Of a stretch of 48,867 nucleotides of DNA, positions 17,065-26,453 are shown piece after piece; within the stretch, counting starts at the first letter, position 1, and each line of letters starts with the position of its first letter. The DNA is from Zhongshania aliphaticivorans (GTDB lineage: Bacteria > Pseudomonadota > Gammaproteobacteria > Pseudomonadales > Spongiibacteraceae). The stretch covers positions 49,523 to 98,389 of the forward strand of contig NZ_CACSIJ010000016.1 of the NCBI RefSeq assembly GCF_902705855.1, given 5' to 3'. The notes under the pieces are model-generated. The model was not told the DNA's origin. It was given only the letters and a program-made list of their open reading frames with translations, and did not search any database. Position numbers and translations under genes: made by a program.

Positions 17065-19986
17065 TTATGGAGACAACATCAGTTGCTGCCAGAAACGGCT
17101 GACAATTTCCCGCTCTGTACCCAATGCCGTTTCGGCTATCAGCCCTTTTTGCTCTTGTAAGCTGAGGCGATGCGCCTGACTGCGGAACGCCTTGTAAGCG
17201 TCAATCAGTGTCCGGGTATCCGCTGCCGAAATCAGGCCCTGTTCGGACAGTGATTCCAGTATGCGAATATTATCAGTGTAGTAGGTAAGCGGTGGGTGCT
17301 GTTGCGACCATGCTAAAACCGCATATTGCACCATAAATTCAATATCAACGATACCTCCAGTACCTTGTTTAATATCAAATTCCGCATTTTTATTGCTGGC
17401 AGACAGCAGATGGTCACGCATTTTCTGGCGCATCGCCACGACTTCGGCCTTAAGCACCAAAATGTCGCGTGATTTACTGAGAATGCCGGCTCTTAAATCG
17501 ACAAATTTTTGCGCCAAATTATCATCGCCGGCCACGGCTCGCACACGAACCAAAGCTTGATGCTCCCATGTCCACGCTTGAGTATGTTGATAGTCACTAA
17601 ACGCGGTAAATGACGACACCAGCAAACCAGAATTACCCGACGGCCGCAGTCGCATATCCACTTCGTAAAGGTCGCCCAATCGGGTTGTCGCGGTGAGGAT
17701 ATGAATAATGCGCTGCCCAAGGCGGGTAAAAAATGTTCCCGCGTCTAGCGGCCGCTCACCGTCACTGACATTTGTTGAGGGCAGGTCATGCAAAAATACG
17801 AGGTCGAGGTCTGAGCCATATCCCAGCTCAAGCCCTCCCAGCTTGCCGTAACCCAATATAACAAAATGCCGCTGATCATCCCCCGCGGGCACTGGGCTGC
17901 CATGCTTGTCTATTAAGTTTTGCCAGGCGATATCGAGTACCGCATCTAATACCACTTCGGCAATATAGGTCAGGTAATCGCTGACCTTCATCAGCGGCAA
18001 GCTTCCGGTGACCTCAGACGCCGCAATCTTTAACACATGCGCCAGGCGAAAATAGCGCAGCGCCTCCATTTGCGCCTCAAGATCATTATTCTCGATACGC
18101 AATAAGCGTTGTCGCAACTCGCTGGCTAAACCGGCCTTTTCTGGCACAGAAAACAGGCTGTTGGCATCTAACAACTCATCTAACAGCACGGGCTGAGCGG
18201 CCAGCTGACGGGCGATCCACGGGCTGGCATCACACAGTTCAACAAGGCGCTTGCGAGCACCCGGGTTTTCAATCAGCAGTACTAAATAGGCGGTTCGGCG
18301 CAGTACCGCCTCAATCAGCGGAATTAATCTCAGTAAGGTTGCCGCCGGCGACTCGGCATCGCACAAGTCTTCTAAAATCAGCGGTAAAAAATCGTATAGC
18401 CGATCGCGACCACTGCCCTGCATACGCAACACACTGGCGCCGCTAAGCAGGGCAACCAATAATCGCGCCGCTTCGTCGGCATCGTCGAAACCGGCCTCTT
18501 CCAATGTTTGGCGCACCGAGTCTTTATCCAGCTCATCTAACATCGTTCGCCAGCGATTATTGCTGAGATGCTGGCCGTCGGGTTCCGTTTCTGGCGGCGC
18601 AATGACATTGGCAAAGTGAGTCGCAACCCCTTGCCGATGCTGCTCAAGCGCAGATAAGAAGGCAGCGACATCGTCGCCAAAGCCCATCGTAAAACTCAGC
18701 GCCACCCTCGCTGGATCGGCATCTGGCAACTGCTGGGTCTGCTCATCTCGCCATGCCTGAATCGCGTGTTCGGTATTTCGCAAAAATCGATAGGCCTCTT
18801 GTAAGTCGTCAACTACGGACTCTGGCAGATAGGCCATTTGGGCTAGCTCAGGCAAAATCGTCTGTAGCTGCAAGGCCTGCAAAGCTGGCTCTTGGCCGCC
18901 ACGGATTAATTGGAAGCACTGAGCAATAAACTCAATTTCACGGATACCACCGGAACCGAGTTTAATATTGTCTTGTAGATGCCGGCGCGCCACCTCGCGC
19001 TGAATCATGGATTTCATATCTCGCAGTGATTCAATTGCTGAAAAGTCCAAATAGCGGCGATATACAAAGGGCCGCAGCTGAGTCAGCAAGCGCTCACCCT
19101 CACGGCGATCACCCGCAATACAGCGCGCCTTAATTAGCGCATAGCGCTCCCAGTCCCGCCCCTGATCTTGGTAATACTCTTCCAAGGCGTCAAAGCTAAT
19201 CACCAGCGGGCCGCTTTGCCCATAAGGCCGCAGGCGCATATCTACGCGGAATACAAAGCCGTCAGCAGTGCGAGCATCTAGCGCCTTGATTAAACGCTGA
19301 CCAAGACGAATAAAAAACGCCTGATTGTCGTCGCTGCGGGCTGCGCCAACGGTGTTACCGGCCTCTGGATAGGCAAAAATAAGGTCGATATCAGAGGACA
19401 GGTTTAACTCGCCGGCCCCCAATTTACCCATCGCAATCACCACCAATTGCTGGGGAGTACCATCGGCTGAGCGAGGTTCGCCGCGTTCGACAACTAGCTG
19501 CTTATGCAAAAATGCCAGCGCCACTTCGACACAAGCATCGGCAAGCGCCGACAAATCTCGCACCGTTTCCTCCATCGCAGCTAAGCGATTGAGGTCGCGC
19601 CACACAATGCGCAGCCAGTGGCGATTTCTAAAATCTCTCAGCGCCTTAGCCAAGTCGTCGGCATTGACGCACTCAGCGCAAGAAACACCCAGCTCTTCAA
19701 TCCACGCCTTATCTGGTAAGCATGCACTCAAGGCATTATTTGCAAATAAGTCGGGAAGCCATGTAGGGTGTCGCTCACACAAATCTGCCAATGCGGGGCT
19801 GCCAGCAAAGGCCGTCAGTAAATACTGACGCTGATCAGACTCCGCAAACGCCGAGTACCAAGCGCGCTGATCAGCGTCACAGCGATCCAATAGTCGCTGC
19901 CAATACCGCTCTACCTCACTGGCCAGTATTGCCGGCAGTTCTGCCTCCAAAATATCTAAACTACGATGTCGGCTTGGCGCCATCAT
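17065..19986 (-). CDS. glnE: Bifunctional glutamine-synthetase adenylyltransferase/deadenylase
   Basis: A 973-residue protein, close to the family norm. It adds or removes AMP on glutamine synthetase in response to PII, controlling nitrogen assimilation. Two nucleotidyltransferase domains are seen, one with GELNLSSDIDLIFAYPEAG in the first half and one with LGGLELGYGSDLDLVFLHD in the second, each followed by its helical domain. Both catalytic D-x-D pairs are present. I prefer ATG 19986, with AAGGA 7 nt upstream; a GTG at 19992 adds two residues. It lies between the GspE-like ATPase gene and ilvE in the same direction with short gaps. Confidence 0.97.
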   Translation of the reverse strand: MMAPSRHRSLDILEAELPAILASEVERYWQRLLDRCDADQRAWYSAFAESDQRQYLLTAFAGSPALADLCERHPTWLPDLFANNALSACLPDKAWIEELGVSCAECVNADDLAKALRDFRNRHWLRIVWRDLNRLAAMEETVRDLSALADACVEVALAFLHKQLVVERGEPRSADGTPQQLVVIAMGKLGAGELNLSSDIDLIFAYPEAGNTVGAARSDDNQAFFIRLGQRLIKALDARTADGFVFRVDMRLRPYGQSGPLVISFDALEEYYQDQGRDWERYALIKARCIAGDRREGERLLTQLRPFVYRRYLDFSAIESLRDMKSMIQREVARRHLQDNIKLGSGGIREIEFIAQCFQLIRGGQEPALQALQLQTILPELAQMAYLPESVVDDLQEAYRFLRNTEHAIQAWRDEQTQQLPDADPARVALSFTMGFGDDVAAFLSALEQHRQGVATHFANVIAPPETEPDGQHLSNNRWRTMLDELDKDSVRQTLEEAGFDDADEAARLLVALLSGASVLRMQGSGRDRLYDFLPLILEDLCDAESPAATLLRLIPLIEAVLRRTAYLVLLIENPGARKRLVELCDASPWIARQLAAQPVLLDELLDANSLFSVPEKAGLASELRQRLLRIENNDLEAQMEALRYFRLAHVLKIAASEVTGSLPLMKVSDYLTYIAEVVLDAVLDIAWQNLIDKHGSPVPAGDDQRHFVILGYGKLGGLELGYGSDLDLVFLHDLPSTNVSDGERPLDAGTFFTRLGQRIIHILTATTRLGDLYEVDMRLRPSGNSGLLVSSFTAFSDYQHTQAWTWEHQALVRVRAVAGDDNLAQKFVDLRAGILSKSRDILVLKAEVVAMRQKMRDHLLSASNKNAEFDIKQGTGGIVDIEFMVQYAVLAWSQQHPPLTYYTDNIRILESLSEQGLISAADTRTLIDAYKAFRSQAHRLSLQEQKGLIAETALGTEREIVSRFWQQLMLSP

Positions 19987-20034
19987 TGTCACATCCTTAC
20001 TCGGTATTATTTTCGTTACAGCGTAAAACTGGGC

Positions 20035-21813
20035 TCAACCCGCCTGCACCGGAGGTGCCACCCTTAGCACTTCGGCAATGGTGGTTTCGCCCCGCGCCAC
20101 TTTTTGCGCACCGCTTAATCTGAGGGTTCGCATACCATTTTTCATGGCCATCCGCCGCAAATTATCGAGCTCAACATCATCACCTATCGCAGCTTGAATC
20201 TGGCCCTCTACGGGTAAAATTTCATAAATACCCTGACGACCATAGAAGCCGGTATTGCGGCACTCTAAACAACCCGGTGCGTGATGAATTTGGGCCGGGG
20301 GGCTAATTTTCCACGGCGCAGTTAGCGTCGTCCATTCGGTTTCATCTAAAGCAACCGGCTCCTTGCAATGCGGACACAGGCTTCGGACTAGGCGTTGTGC
20401 CATCACGCCAAGCACCGTCGCCCGAATTAAATACGCGGGAACGCCCAGCTCTAACAGCCGAGTCACCGCTGACGGCGCGTCGTTGGTATGCAAGGTTGAA
20501 ATTACCAAGTGACCGGTCAAGGCCGCTTGAATCGCCATTTCGGCGGTTTCTAAATCGCGGATCTCACCAATCATAATGATGTCGGGGTCTTGCCTTAATA
20601 AAGCGCGAACACCGCCGGCAAAATCGAGATTGATATTGTGCTGCACTTGCATTTGGTTGAAGGCATCTTCAACCATCTCAATTGGATCTTCGATGGTGCA
20701 AACATTTACTTCGCTGGTCGCGATCTGCTTCAAGCTGGAATATAAGGTGGTGGTTTTACCCGACCCCGTCGGCCCCGTTACCAGCACAATACCGTGGGGA
20801 GAACGAATCAAACCGTCCCAGCGCTGACGGTCGTCACCGCGCAAACCCAGCTCGTCAAAGCTTCGCAGCAAAACCTCAGGGTCAAATATGCGCATGACCA
20901 TTTTTTCGCCAAACGCCGTAGGCAATGTCGAGAGCCGCAGTTCAATTTCGTCGCCATGGGAGTTTTTGGTCTTTAATCGGCCATCTTGAGGTCGGCGCTT
21001 TTCCGCCACATCCATCCGCCCCAGTATTTTCAACCGACTCACCACCGCCGTCAGTACCGTCGCCGGCAATTCATACACGTTATACAGCACACCGTCTATG
21101 CGAAAGCGCACATTGCCCTGCTCGCGGCGCGGTTCGATATGAATATCGCTGGCGCGTTGGTCGTAGGCATATTGCAATAACCAGTCAACGATATTAACGA
21201 CGTGGCCATCATTGGCATCTAAGTCCTTGAGATTGCTGATTTCCAGCAATTGCTCCAGATTGGTATTGGCCTGCCCTCCACGCCGGCTATCGCCCGTGGC
21301 ACCGCGCACCGATTTTGCCAAACTGTAAAATTCGACCGTAAATCGGTCTATCGCCTCAGGGTCAGCGAGTACACGCCGAATAGGGCGGTGCACAACCTGC
21401 TGTAAATCTTTTTCCCACGCGTCAATAAACGGCTCGCTACCAGCAATAACCACTTCTTGCTTTGACACCGCCACCGCCAAAATACGATGACGCTGGGCAA
21501 AGGCAAAGGACATCACCTCGGTAATCGCCGGTACGTCTATTTTTAATGGATCTATGCGCTGCGGAAGTTGCTCGCAACTCCCCGACAGCCATTCAAGTAA
21601 ACGATCCATGGTAAGCACGCGCCCCACACGGCTGGCATCTGGCAGTTGTTCGGCGGCAAGATAATTAAGAACATGCTGGGTTTTATCACCAATACGCGGT
21701 GGATTAGGCCGCACACGCTTTGCCACAGGAGCGTCCAACAGTCCGTCTTCTACGAGTTGCCTAATAATGGATGCAGCCTCTAGCGGTCCGGTTTTATTGA
21801 TATTGCTGTGCAT
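20035..21813 (-). CDS. GspE/PulE/PilB-type secretion or pilus ATPase
   Basis: A 592-residue cytoplasmic ATPase. The N-terminal ~150 residues form a regulatory region. The core has Walker A GPTGSGKTTTLYS, an Asp-box EDPIEM, Walker B DPDIIMIGEIRD, and the His box ALTGHLVISTLHTNDA. The zinc tetracysteine is split as CPHC and CLEC near the C-terminus. These place it with type II secretion/type IV pilus assembly ATPases. The rest of such a machine is not nearby, so it is an orphan gene that must act with parts encoded elsewhere. ATG 21813 is used; the frame is also open to ATG 21861, which would overlap nothing but lacks a ribosome site. Confidence 0.92.
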   Translation of the reverse strand: MHSNINKTGPLEAASIIRQLVEDGLLDAPVAKRVRPNPPRIGDKTQHVLNYLAAEQLPDASRVGRVLTMDRLLEWLSGSCEQLPQRIDPLKIDVPAITEVMSFAFAQRHRILAVAVSKQEVVIAGSEPFIDAWEKDLQQVVHRPIRRVLADPEAIDRFTVEFYSLAKSVRGATGDSRRGGQANTNLEQLLEISNLKDLDANDGHVVNIVDWLLQYAYDQRASDIHIEPRREQGNVRFRIDGVLYNVYELPATVLTAVVSRLKILGRMDVAEKRRPQDGRLKTKNSHGDEIELRLSTLPTAFGEKMVMRIFDPEVLLRSFDELGLRGDDRQRWDGLIRSPHGIVLVTGPTGSGKTTTLYSSLKQIATSEVNVCTIEDPIEMVEDAFNQMQVQHNINLDFAGGVRALLRQDPDIIMIGEIRDLETAEMAIQAALTGHLVISTLHTNDAPSAVTRLLELGVPAYLIRATVLGVMAQRLVRSLCPHCKEPVALDETEWTTLTAPWKISPPAQIHHAPGCLECRNTGFYGRQGIYEILPVEGQIQAAIGDDVELDNLRRMAMKNGMRTLRLSGAQKVARGETTIAEVLRVAPPVQAG

Positions 21814-21930
21814 ATAAGCGTAAACCCTATGATCGATATCGCTATCATTATGGCAAGTCATCAGATCTTAACAACTGTGCGAAAGGATACTAGTGACGTT
21901 TATTCACTGGTGACCCTTGGTCGAGGCCCG

Positions 21931-21936
21931 TATAAT
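21931..21936 (+). promoter_or_regulatory. Candidate -10 for the phosphate-transport operon
   Basis: TATAAT lies 39 bp before the GTG start of the DUF47 gene. The -35 is poor (about 3 of 6). I see no Pho box. Confidence 0.4.
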
Positions 21937-21975
21937 TCCGGCCACTTAACGTTCGACTACAACAGGAGTTGCACC

Positions 21976-22653
21976 GTGCCCCTAAACTCGCTTGGTAATT
22001 TATTTGGTAAATCACCGTTTGCGCCGATTCAGGAACACATGAAGCAAGCAAAAAATTGTGCTGAAGCTTTAAAGCCTTTTATAAACGCCGCATTGGAAGG
22101 TGACTGGGATAAAGCCAGTAAAGCACATGGTGTTATTGTCGATCTTGAAAATGAGGCCGACAAACTCAAAAAGCAAGTACGCTTGCAGCTGCCAAGCAAT
22201 CTATTTCTACCAGTTCCTCGCGCAGACCTCCTCGATTTAGTTAGCATGCAAGATCGCATTGCCAACTGCAGCAAAGACATTGCCGGACTGATGCTCGGGC
22301 GGCAAATGAAGATCCCCGAACAACTCACCAAAACGATGGGCGAGTACGTAGATTTGGCCATCGCCACGTCTGCCCAAGCCATGAAGGCCATTGAAGAGCT
22401 TGATGAGCTACTTGAAACCGGCTTTCGCGGTCGCGAGGTCAAACTCGTTGAAACACTAATCGAAGAGCTTGATCGCCTAGAGCACTCGGCTGACAAAGTA
22501 CAAATAACTATCCGCGCTGAGCTCTATTTAATCGAAAAAGAATTACCGCCTGTTGACGTCATGTTCCTATATCAAACCATTAACTTGATTGGTGAACTGT
22601 CTGACAAATCACAAAAAGTAGGCTCACGTCTGCAAATCATCATCGCGCGTTAA
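21976..22653 (+). CDS. DUF47 (PhoU-like) phosphate-transport accessory protein
   Basis: A 225-residue all-helical protein of the TIGR00153/DUF47 family, which accompanies Pit transporters and probably regulates them. Recognised by the N-terminus NLFGKSPFAPIQEHM, LPSNLFLPVPRADLLDLV, the metal-site-like E and D residues in DLENEADKLK and EELDRLEHSADKVQ, and the ending ELSDKSQKVGSRLQIIIAR. The start is GTG 21976 with AGGAG 7 nt upstream; the frame is open further upstream but those residues do not fit the family. It forms an operon with the pit gene 33 bp downstream. Confidence 0.93.
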   Translation: MPLNSLGNLFGKSPFAPIQEHMKQAKNCAEALKPFINAALEGDWDKASKAHGVIVDLENEADKLKKQVRLQLPSNLFLPVPRADLLDLVSMQDRIANCSKDIAGLMLGRQMKIPEQLTKTMGEYVDLAIATSAQAMKAIEELDELLETGFRGREVKLVETLIEELDRLEHSADKVQITIRAELYLIEKELPPVDVMFLYQTINLIGELSDKSQKVGSRLQIIIAR

Positions 22654-22686
22654 AACGCGGATATTTTGCCTAGATAAGGAACTCAC

Positions 22687-23949
22687 ATGTCAATTATTGC
22701 TGAACACGGGCAACTATTGCTGATTTTAGCTTGTTTATTCGGCTTCTTCATGGCCTGGGGTGTTGGCGCAAACGACGTCGCCAATGCAATGGGAACGTCT
22801 GTTGGCGCTAAGGCGCTCACTATTAAACAGGCGATTCTGATCGCAATGCTCTTTGAATTCTGTGGTGCCTACCTCGCAGGCGGCGAAGTCACTGAAACCA
22901 TTCGAAAAGGTATTATCGATCCCGCCTTTGTATCTGGAAATCCCGACCTTTTAGTGTTTGGCATGCTGTCATCCCTGCTCGCTGCTGCGGTTTGGTTGTT
23001 TGTCGCTAGCCTCATGGGCTGGCCGGTATCGACTACCCACTCTATTGTTGGCGCGCTGGTGGGCTTTGCCGCCGTTGGCATTAGCCCCGACGCCGTTGAA
23101 TGGGGCAAGGTGGGCCAGATTGTGGCTAGCTGGGTAGTGTCACCGGTGCTCGCCGGCACTTTATCCTTTGGCTTATTTTTAAGTGCTCAGCGCTTAATTC
23201 TCAACGCCGCCGACCCATTTGCCTCGGCAAAAAAATACATCCCCTATTACTTGTTTTTAGTGGGCTTCATGATCTCCATGGTCACCATGACCAAAGGTTT
23301 AAAGCACGTTGGCCTCGGACTCGACTTCAATGAGTGCATCATGTACTCCTTTGTAGTCGGCATTATAGTGTCATTGATCGGCCAGCTATTTATGCGTGGC
23401 ATCAAAGACACCCCGGCAGATGCGAGCACGTCTCGCTTTGCCGGTGTTGAACGCATGTTTGCCGTATTGATGGTATTCACGGCCTGCGCAATGGCCTTCG
23501 CCCACGGCTCAAACGACGTCGCCAATGCCATCGGCCCCGTCGCCGCCATCGTTAGTGTGATTCAATCTGGCGGTGAAATTGGCGCCAAATCTTCTCTACC
23601 ACCATGGATTCTATTAGTGGGTGCGGGCGGTATTGTCTTTGGTTTAGCTACCTACGGTTTTAAAGTAATTGCGACCGTTGGCACCAAGATTACAGAGCTA
23701 ACACCTAGCCGTGGTTTTGCAGCGGAACTGGGTGCGGCATCTACTGTTGTTATTGCATCGGCAACGGGCCTCCCCATTTCTACGACCCATACGCTGGTCG
23801 GCGCGGTATTAGGTGTCGGCTTAGCCCGCGGTATTGCGGCGCTAAATTTGAGCGTTATCCGCAATATCTTTATGTCGTGGATTATTACGCTGCCAGCCGG
23901 CGCGGGACTGGCAATATTATTCTTCTTTATTTTAAAAGCACTGTTTTAG
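22687..23949 (+). CDS. Pit-family low-affinity inorganic phosphate permease
   Basis: A 420-residue membrane protein with about ten helices. The two inverted halves each carry the signature: VGANDVANAMGTSVGAKALT near residue 25 and GSNDVANAIGPVAAIV near 276. The PVSTTHS and PISTTHT loops are present in matching places. It imports phosphate, probably as a metal-phosphate complex with proton symport. It follows its DUF47 partner, which is the usual arrangement. No pho regulon element is visible. Confidence 0.95.
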   Translation: MSIIAEHGQLLLILACLFGFFMAWGVGANDVANAMGTSVGAKALTIKQAILIAMLFEFCGAYLAGGEVTETIRKGIIDPAFVSGNPDLLVFGMLSSLLAAAVWLFVASLMGWPVSTTHSIVGALVGFAAVGISPDAVEWGKVGQIVASWVVSPVLAGTLSFGLFLSAQRLILNAADPFASAKKYIPYYLFLVGFMISMVTMTKGLKHVGLGLDFNECIMYSFVVGIIVSLIGQLFMRGIKDTPADASTSRFAGVERMFAVLMVFTACAMAFAHGSNDVANAIGPVAAIVSVIQSGGEIGAKSSLPPWILLVGAGGIVFGLATYGFKVIATVGTKITELTPSRGFAAELGAASTVVIASATGLPISTTHTLVGAVLGVGLARGIAALNLSVIRNIFMSWIITLPAGAGLAILFFFILKALF

Positions 23950-23973
23950 TTCATTCGCGTTAAGCCTCTCGCA

Positions 23974-24004
23974 GCGCAAACAAAGCCACTGGCTTTGTTT
24001 GCGC
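23974..24004 (+). terminator. Strong 15-bp perfect hairpin after pit
   Basis: GCGCAAACAAAGCCA and TGGCTTTGTTTGCGC are separated by one base, 25 bp after the pit stop. There is no T-run. It may terminate, stabilise the mRNA end, or serve the argE promoter region just downstream. Confidence 0.5.
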
Positions 24005-24050
24005 GACTCGCTACAATGGCCCGTTACCTAACAATTAGCGCGGACTCATC

Positions 24051-25211
24051 GTGGCAAAATCAGCAAACACCCCCAGCATTCTGTCGATGATGACAGCACT
24101 TGTTAAACTCCCCTCCGTCAGCTCAACACTCCCCAGCTGCGATATGGGCAATATCCGCGTTATCGAGCAACTGGCCACATGGCTAGAACCGCTGGGCTTT
24201 GCTATTCACATTCAGCCCATTGCCGGCCATAAAGACAAAGCCAATTTAATCGCCACCCTCGGCAGCGGCAGTGGCGGCCTCGTACTTGCCGGCCACACAG
24301 ACACGGTGCCGTTTAACGAATCCCTGTGGAATAGCGATCCCTTTACCCTCACCGAACGCGACAACAAGCTATACGGACTTGGCAGCACCGATATGAAAGG
24401 CTTCTTCGCCATTGCCATCGAAGCCTTAAAACCGTTTCTAGACCAAACTCTAAAAGCGCCCCTTATCATTCTGGCCACCGCCGACGAAGAAAGCAGCATG
24501 GACGGCGCGCGCTCATTAGTGCAATCCGATCTGTCTGGCGCTCGCTACGCCGTGGTGGGCGAGCCAACCGGCCTAAAACCCATGCGCGCCCACAAGGGCA
24601 TAGTGATGAAAGGCATCACCATCAAAGGGCGCTCCGGCCATTCGTCCAACCCCCTGCTAGGCAATAATGCACTGGACGCCATGCACGAAGTCATGACCGG
24701 ACTCATGCAATTACGCCAAGAGCTGGCGCAAAAATACCAACATCCCGGATTCTCAGTGCCCACTCCGACCATGAATTTTGGCTGTATTCATGGTGGCGAC
24801 AATCCCAACCGTATTTGCGGCCAATGTGAGTTGCACTTTGATATTCGCACCACACCCGGCATGAACAACGACGAACTCGATGCCATGATTCAAAAAATCC
24901 TCACCCCGGTGGCCGAGCGCAGGGCTATCAACATCGGCTTACGCGCCTTAATGCCCGGCTTAGCCGCCTATGAAGAACCCGCGAATTCAGAAATTGTCAC
25001 CCTCGTAGAACAACTCACCGGACAAGCAGCAGGCACCGTCGCCTTTGCAACAGAGGCCCCCTTCTTTCAACAGTTAGGCATGCAAACCATTGTGATGGGG
25101 CCGGGCTCCATAGACCAAGCACACCAACCAGACGAGTTTATGGCGCTAGATCAGATCCAGCCGACTATCGATGTTTTACAGCAGATGATTAAGCGCTTTT
25201 GTGTAAACTAA
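24051..25211 (+). CDS. argE: Acetylornithine deacetylase
   Basis: A 386-residue M20 metallopeptidase-family enzyme. It removes acetyl from N-acetylornithine in arginine synthesis. Metal ligands are visible: His and Asp in LAGHTDTVPF, Asp in GLGSTDMKGF, the general base Glu in TADEESSMDGA, and a C-terminal His in IDQAHQPDE. The GEPTGLKPMRAHKG segment is typical of ArgE rather than DapE. The start is GTG 24051, matching the length of homologues; ATG 24087 would cut the first helix. A TACAAT box at 24012-24017 may be its -10. Confidence 0.93.
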   Translation: MAKSANTPSILSMMTALVKLPSVSSTLPSCDMGNIRVIEQLATWLEPLGFAIHIQPIAGHKDKANLIATLGSGSGGLVLAGHTDTVPFNESLWNSDPFTLTERDNKLYGLGSTDMKGFFAIAIEALKPFLDQTLKAPLIILATADEESSMDGARSLVQSDLSGARYAVVGEPTGLKPMRAHKGIVMKGITIKGRSGHSSNPLLGNNALDAMHEVMTGLMQLRQELAQKYQHPGFSVPTPTMNFGCIHGGDNPNRICGQCELHFDIRTTPGMNNDELDAMIQKILTPVAERRAINIGLRALMPGLAAYEEPANSEIVTLVEQLTGQAAGTVAFATEAPFFQQLGMQTIVMGPGSIDQAHQPDEFMALDQIQPTIDVLQQMIKRFCVN

Positions 25212-25245
25212 GTGTCTAGATGGTATTTATCATTGCCTAGCCAAC

Positions 25246-26295
25246 TCAGCCATGGGCCGCTATCCGCAGCCTATAATCCGTTGGCGAACACTCGAACCAG
25301 CGCTTAAATACTCGGCAAAATCCTGCGGTATTAGCGAATCCTAATAAAAACGAAATCTCGGTAATACTGTAGGCTGTACTGCTCAGGTATTTGCTAGCTA
25401 ATTCTTTGCGCGCCTTATCAAGCAATTGTTGGTAGCTGGTGTTTTGCTGCTGCAGCTTGCCCTGCAATTTACGGGAGCTCATATTTAGGCGCGAGGCCAG
25501 CCTATCAACGCTCAATTCACCATTGGGCAATTCATTTAGAATTTGACGGTAAAGTTCGTCCTCAAAAGCCGGCGACATATTTTTGATAAATGACTCGGTG
25601 ATTTGATCGTGCTGCTTGGCCAGCGACTCATTCGCATACCTAACGGGGCGTTCCAAATCCGCAATGCGATACATAAGTGCCTCACGCGGCTTGCCAAACG
25701 CTATTGGACAGCGGAAGGCATTCTCATATGGCTTGCTATCTTTGGGCTGGGGCTCGCATAGCTCAACACTGATAGGGTTGAGGTCCGCATCCTCAGTGAT
25801 TTCCCGCATCATACTTACCACGCCAAAGGTAAAGGCATTGATGGCGGCAAAAGGCAGCAACCTAATATCGTGAATATCGCGATCAACATTCACTTCAAAA
25901 CGGCAGTTATCCCCGACAAAACTCATTTCGATGTAACCCGAGTCCGAAATAATCGCGCTGTGTCGCTGAAAGCGCTGCAAGGCATCACCGACGGTTTTGC
26001 TTACCAAAATAGCCATGCCCAAGGCATGAAAGCTGTGTGCCTTCACATAGCCACCGAGCTGAATACTGAAACTCTCGGTGCCGGTTGCCGCTATCGCCAA
26101 GGGGTATAAATGCCGGAGTTTAATATCGGGAATACGGGTATCCGGGGCTATAGCTTCTTCGTAGTCTAAATCCACCTGCTCAAATAGCGGACGCGGATCA
26201 ATATTCGCATCTTTTAAACATTCGCTAAGAATACGACCCCAAGTACCGGTAGTCGTTTGTGTCCCAGGCAACCATGGCTTGCTCATTGACGGCAT
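25246..26295 (-). CDS. AraC-family regulator with arabinose-binding-like (OruR-type) sensor domain
   Basis: A 349-residue protein. The N-terminal ~200 residues match the PF12625-type ligand domain (HALGMAILVSKTVGDALQRF is the landmark). The C-terminal ~90 are an AraC DNA-binding domain with RLNMSSRKLQGKLQQQNTSY and LLGFANTAGFCRVFKRWF. Regulators of this type control ornithine, lipase, hydrocarbon or alcohol genes. It is divergent from the GMC oxidoreductase, with a 158-bp shared promoter region, so regulation of that gene and the TonB receptor is a fair inference. It converges with argE. Confidence 0.88.
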   Translation of the reverse strand: MPSMSKPWLPGTQTTTGTWGRILSECLKDANIDPRPLFEQVDLDYEEAIAPDTRIPDIKLRHLYPLAIAATGTESFSIQLGGYVKAHSFHALGMAILVSKTVGDALQRFQRHSAIISDSGYIEMSFVGDNCRFEVNVDRDIHDIRLLPFAAINAFTFGVVSMMREITEDADLNPISVELCEPQPKDSKPYENAFRCPIAFGKPREALMYRIADLERPVRYANESLAKQHDQITESFIKNMSPAFEDELYRQILNELPNGELSVDRLASRLNMSSRKLQGKLQQQNTSYQQLLDKARKELASKYLSSTAYSITEISFLLGFANTAGFCRVFKRWFECSPTDYRLRIAAHG

Positions 26296-26453
26296 TGGCT
26301 CTTTATAATTTTGCGTAAAAGGATAACAAGTCTGCGCTGAATGAAAAACGTCGACATGATTTAAACTCTATTATTCTCACTCAAAAAGCTGGTTAGCGTC
26401 TTCATTTCGCACAAATACCCGCCAGCACATAATAATTTGGGGAGAGATTCAAC

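Noticed and set aside
22029-22496. 155-codon minus-strand frame
   Set aside because: Ser-rich shadow of the DUF47 gene.
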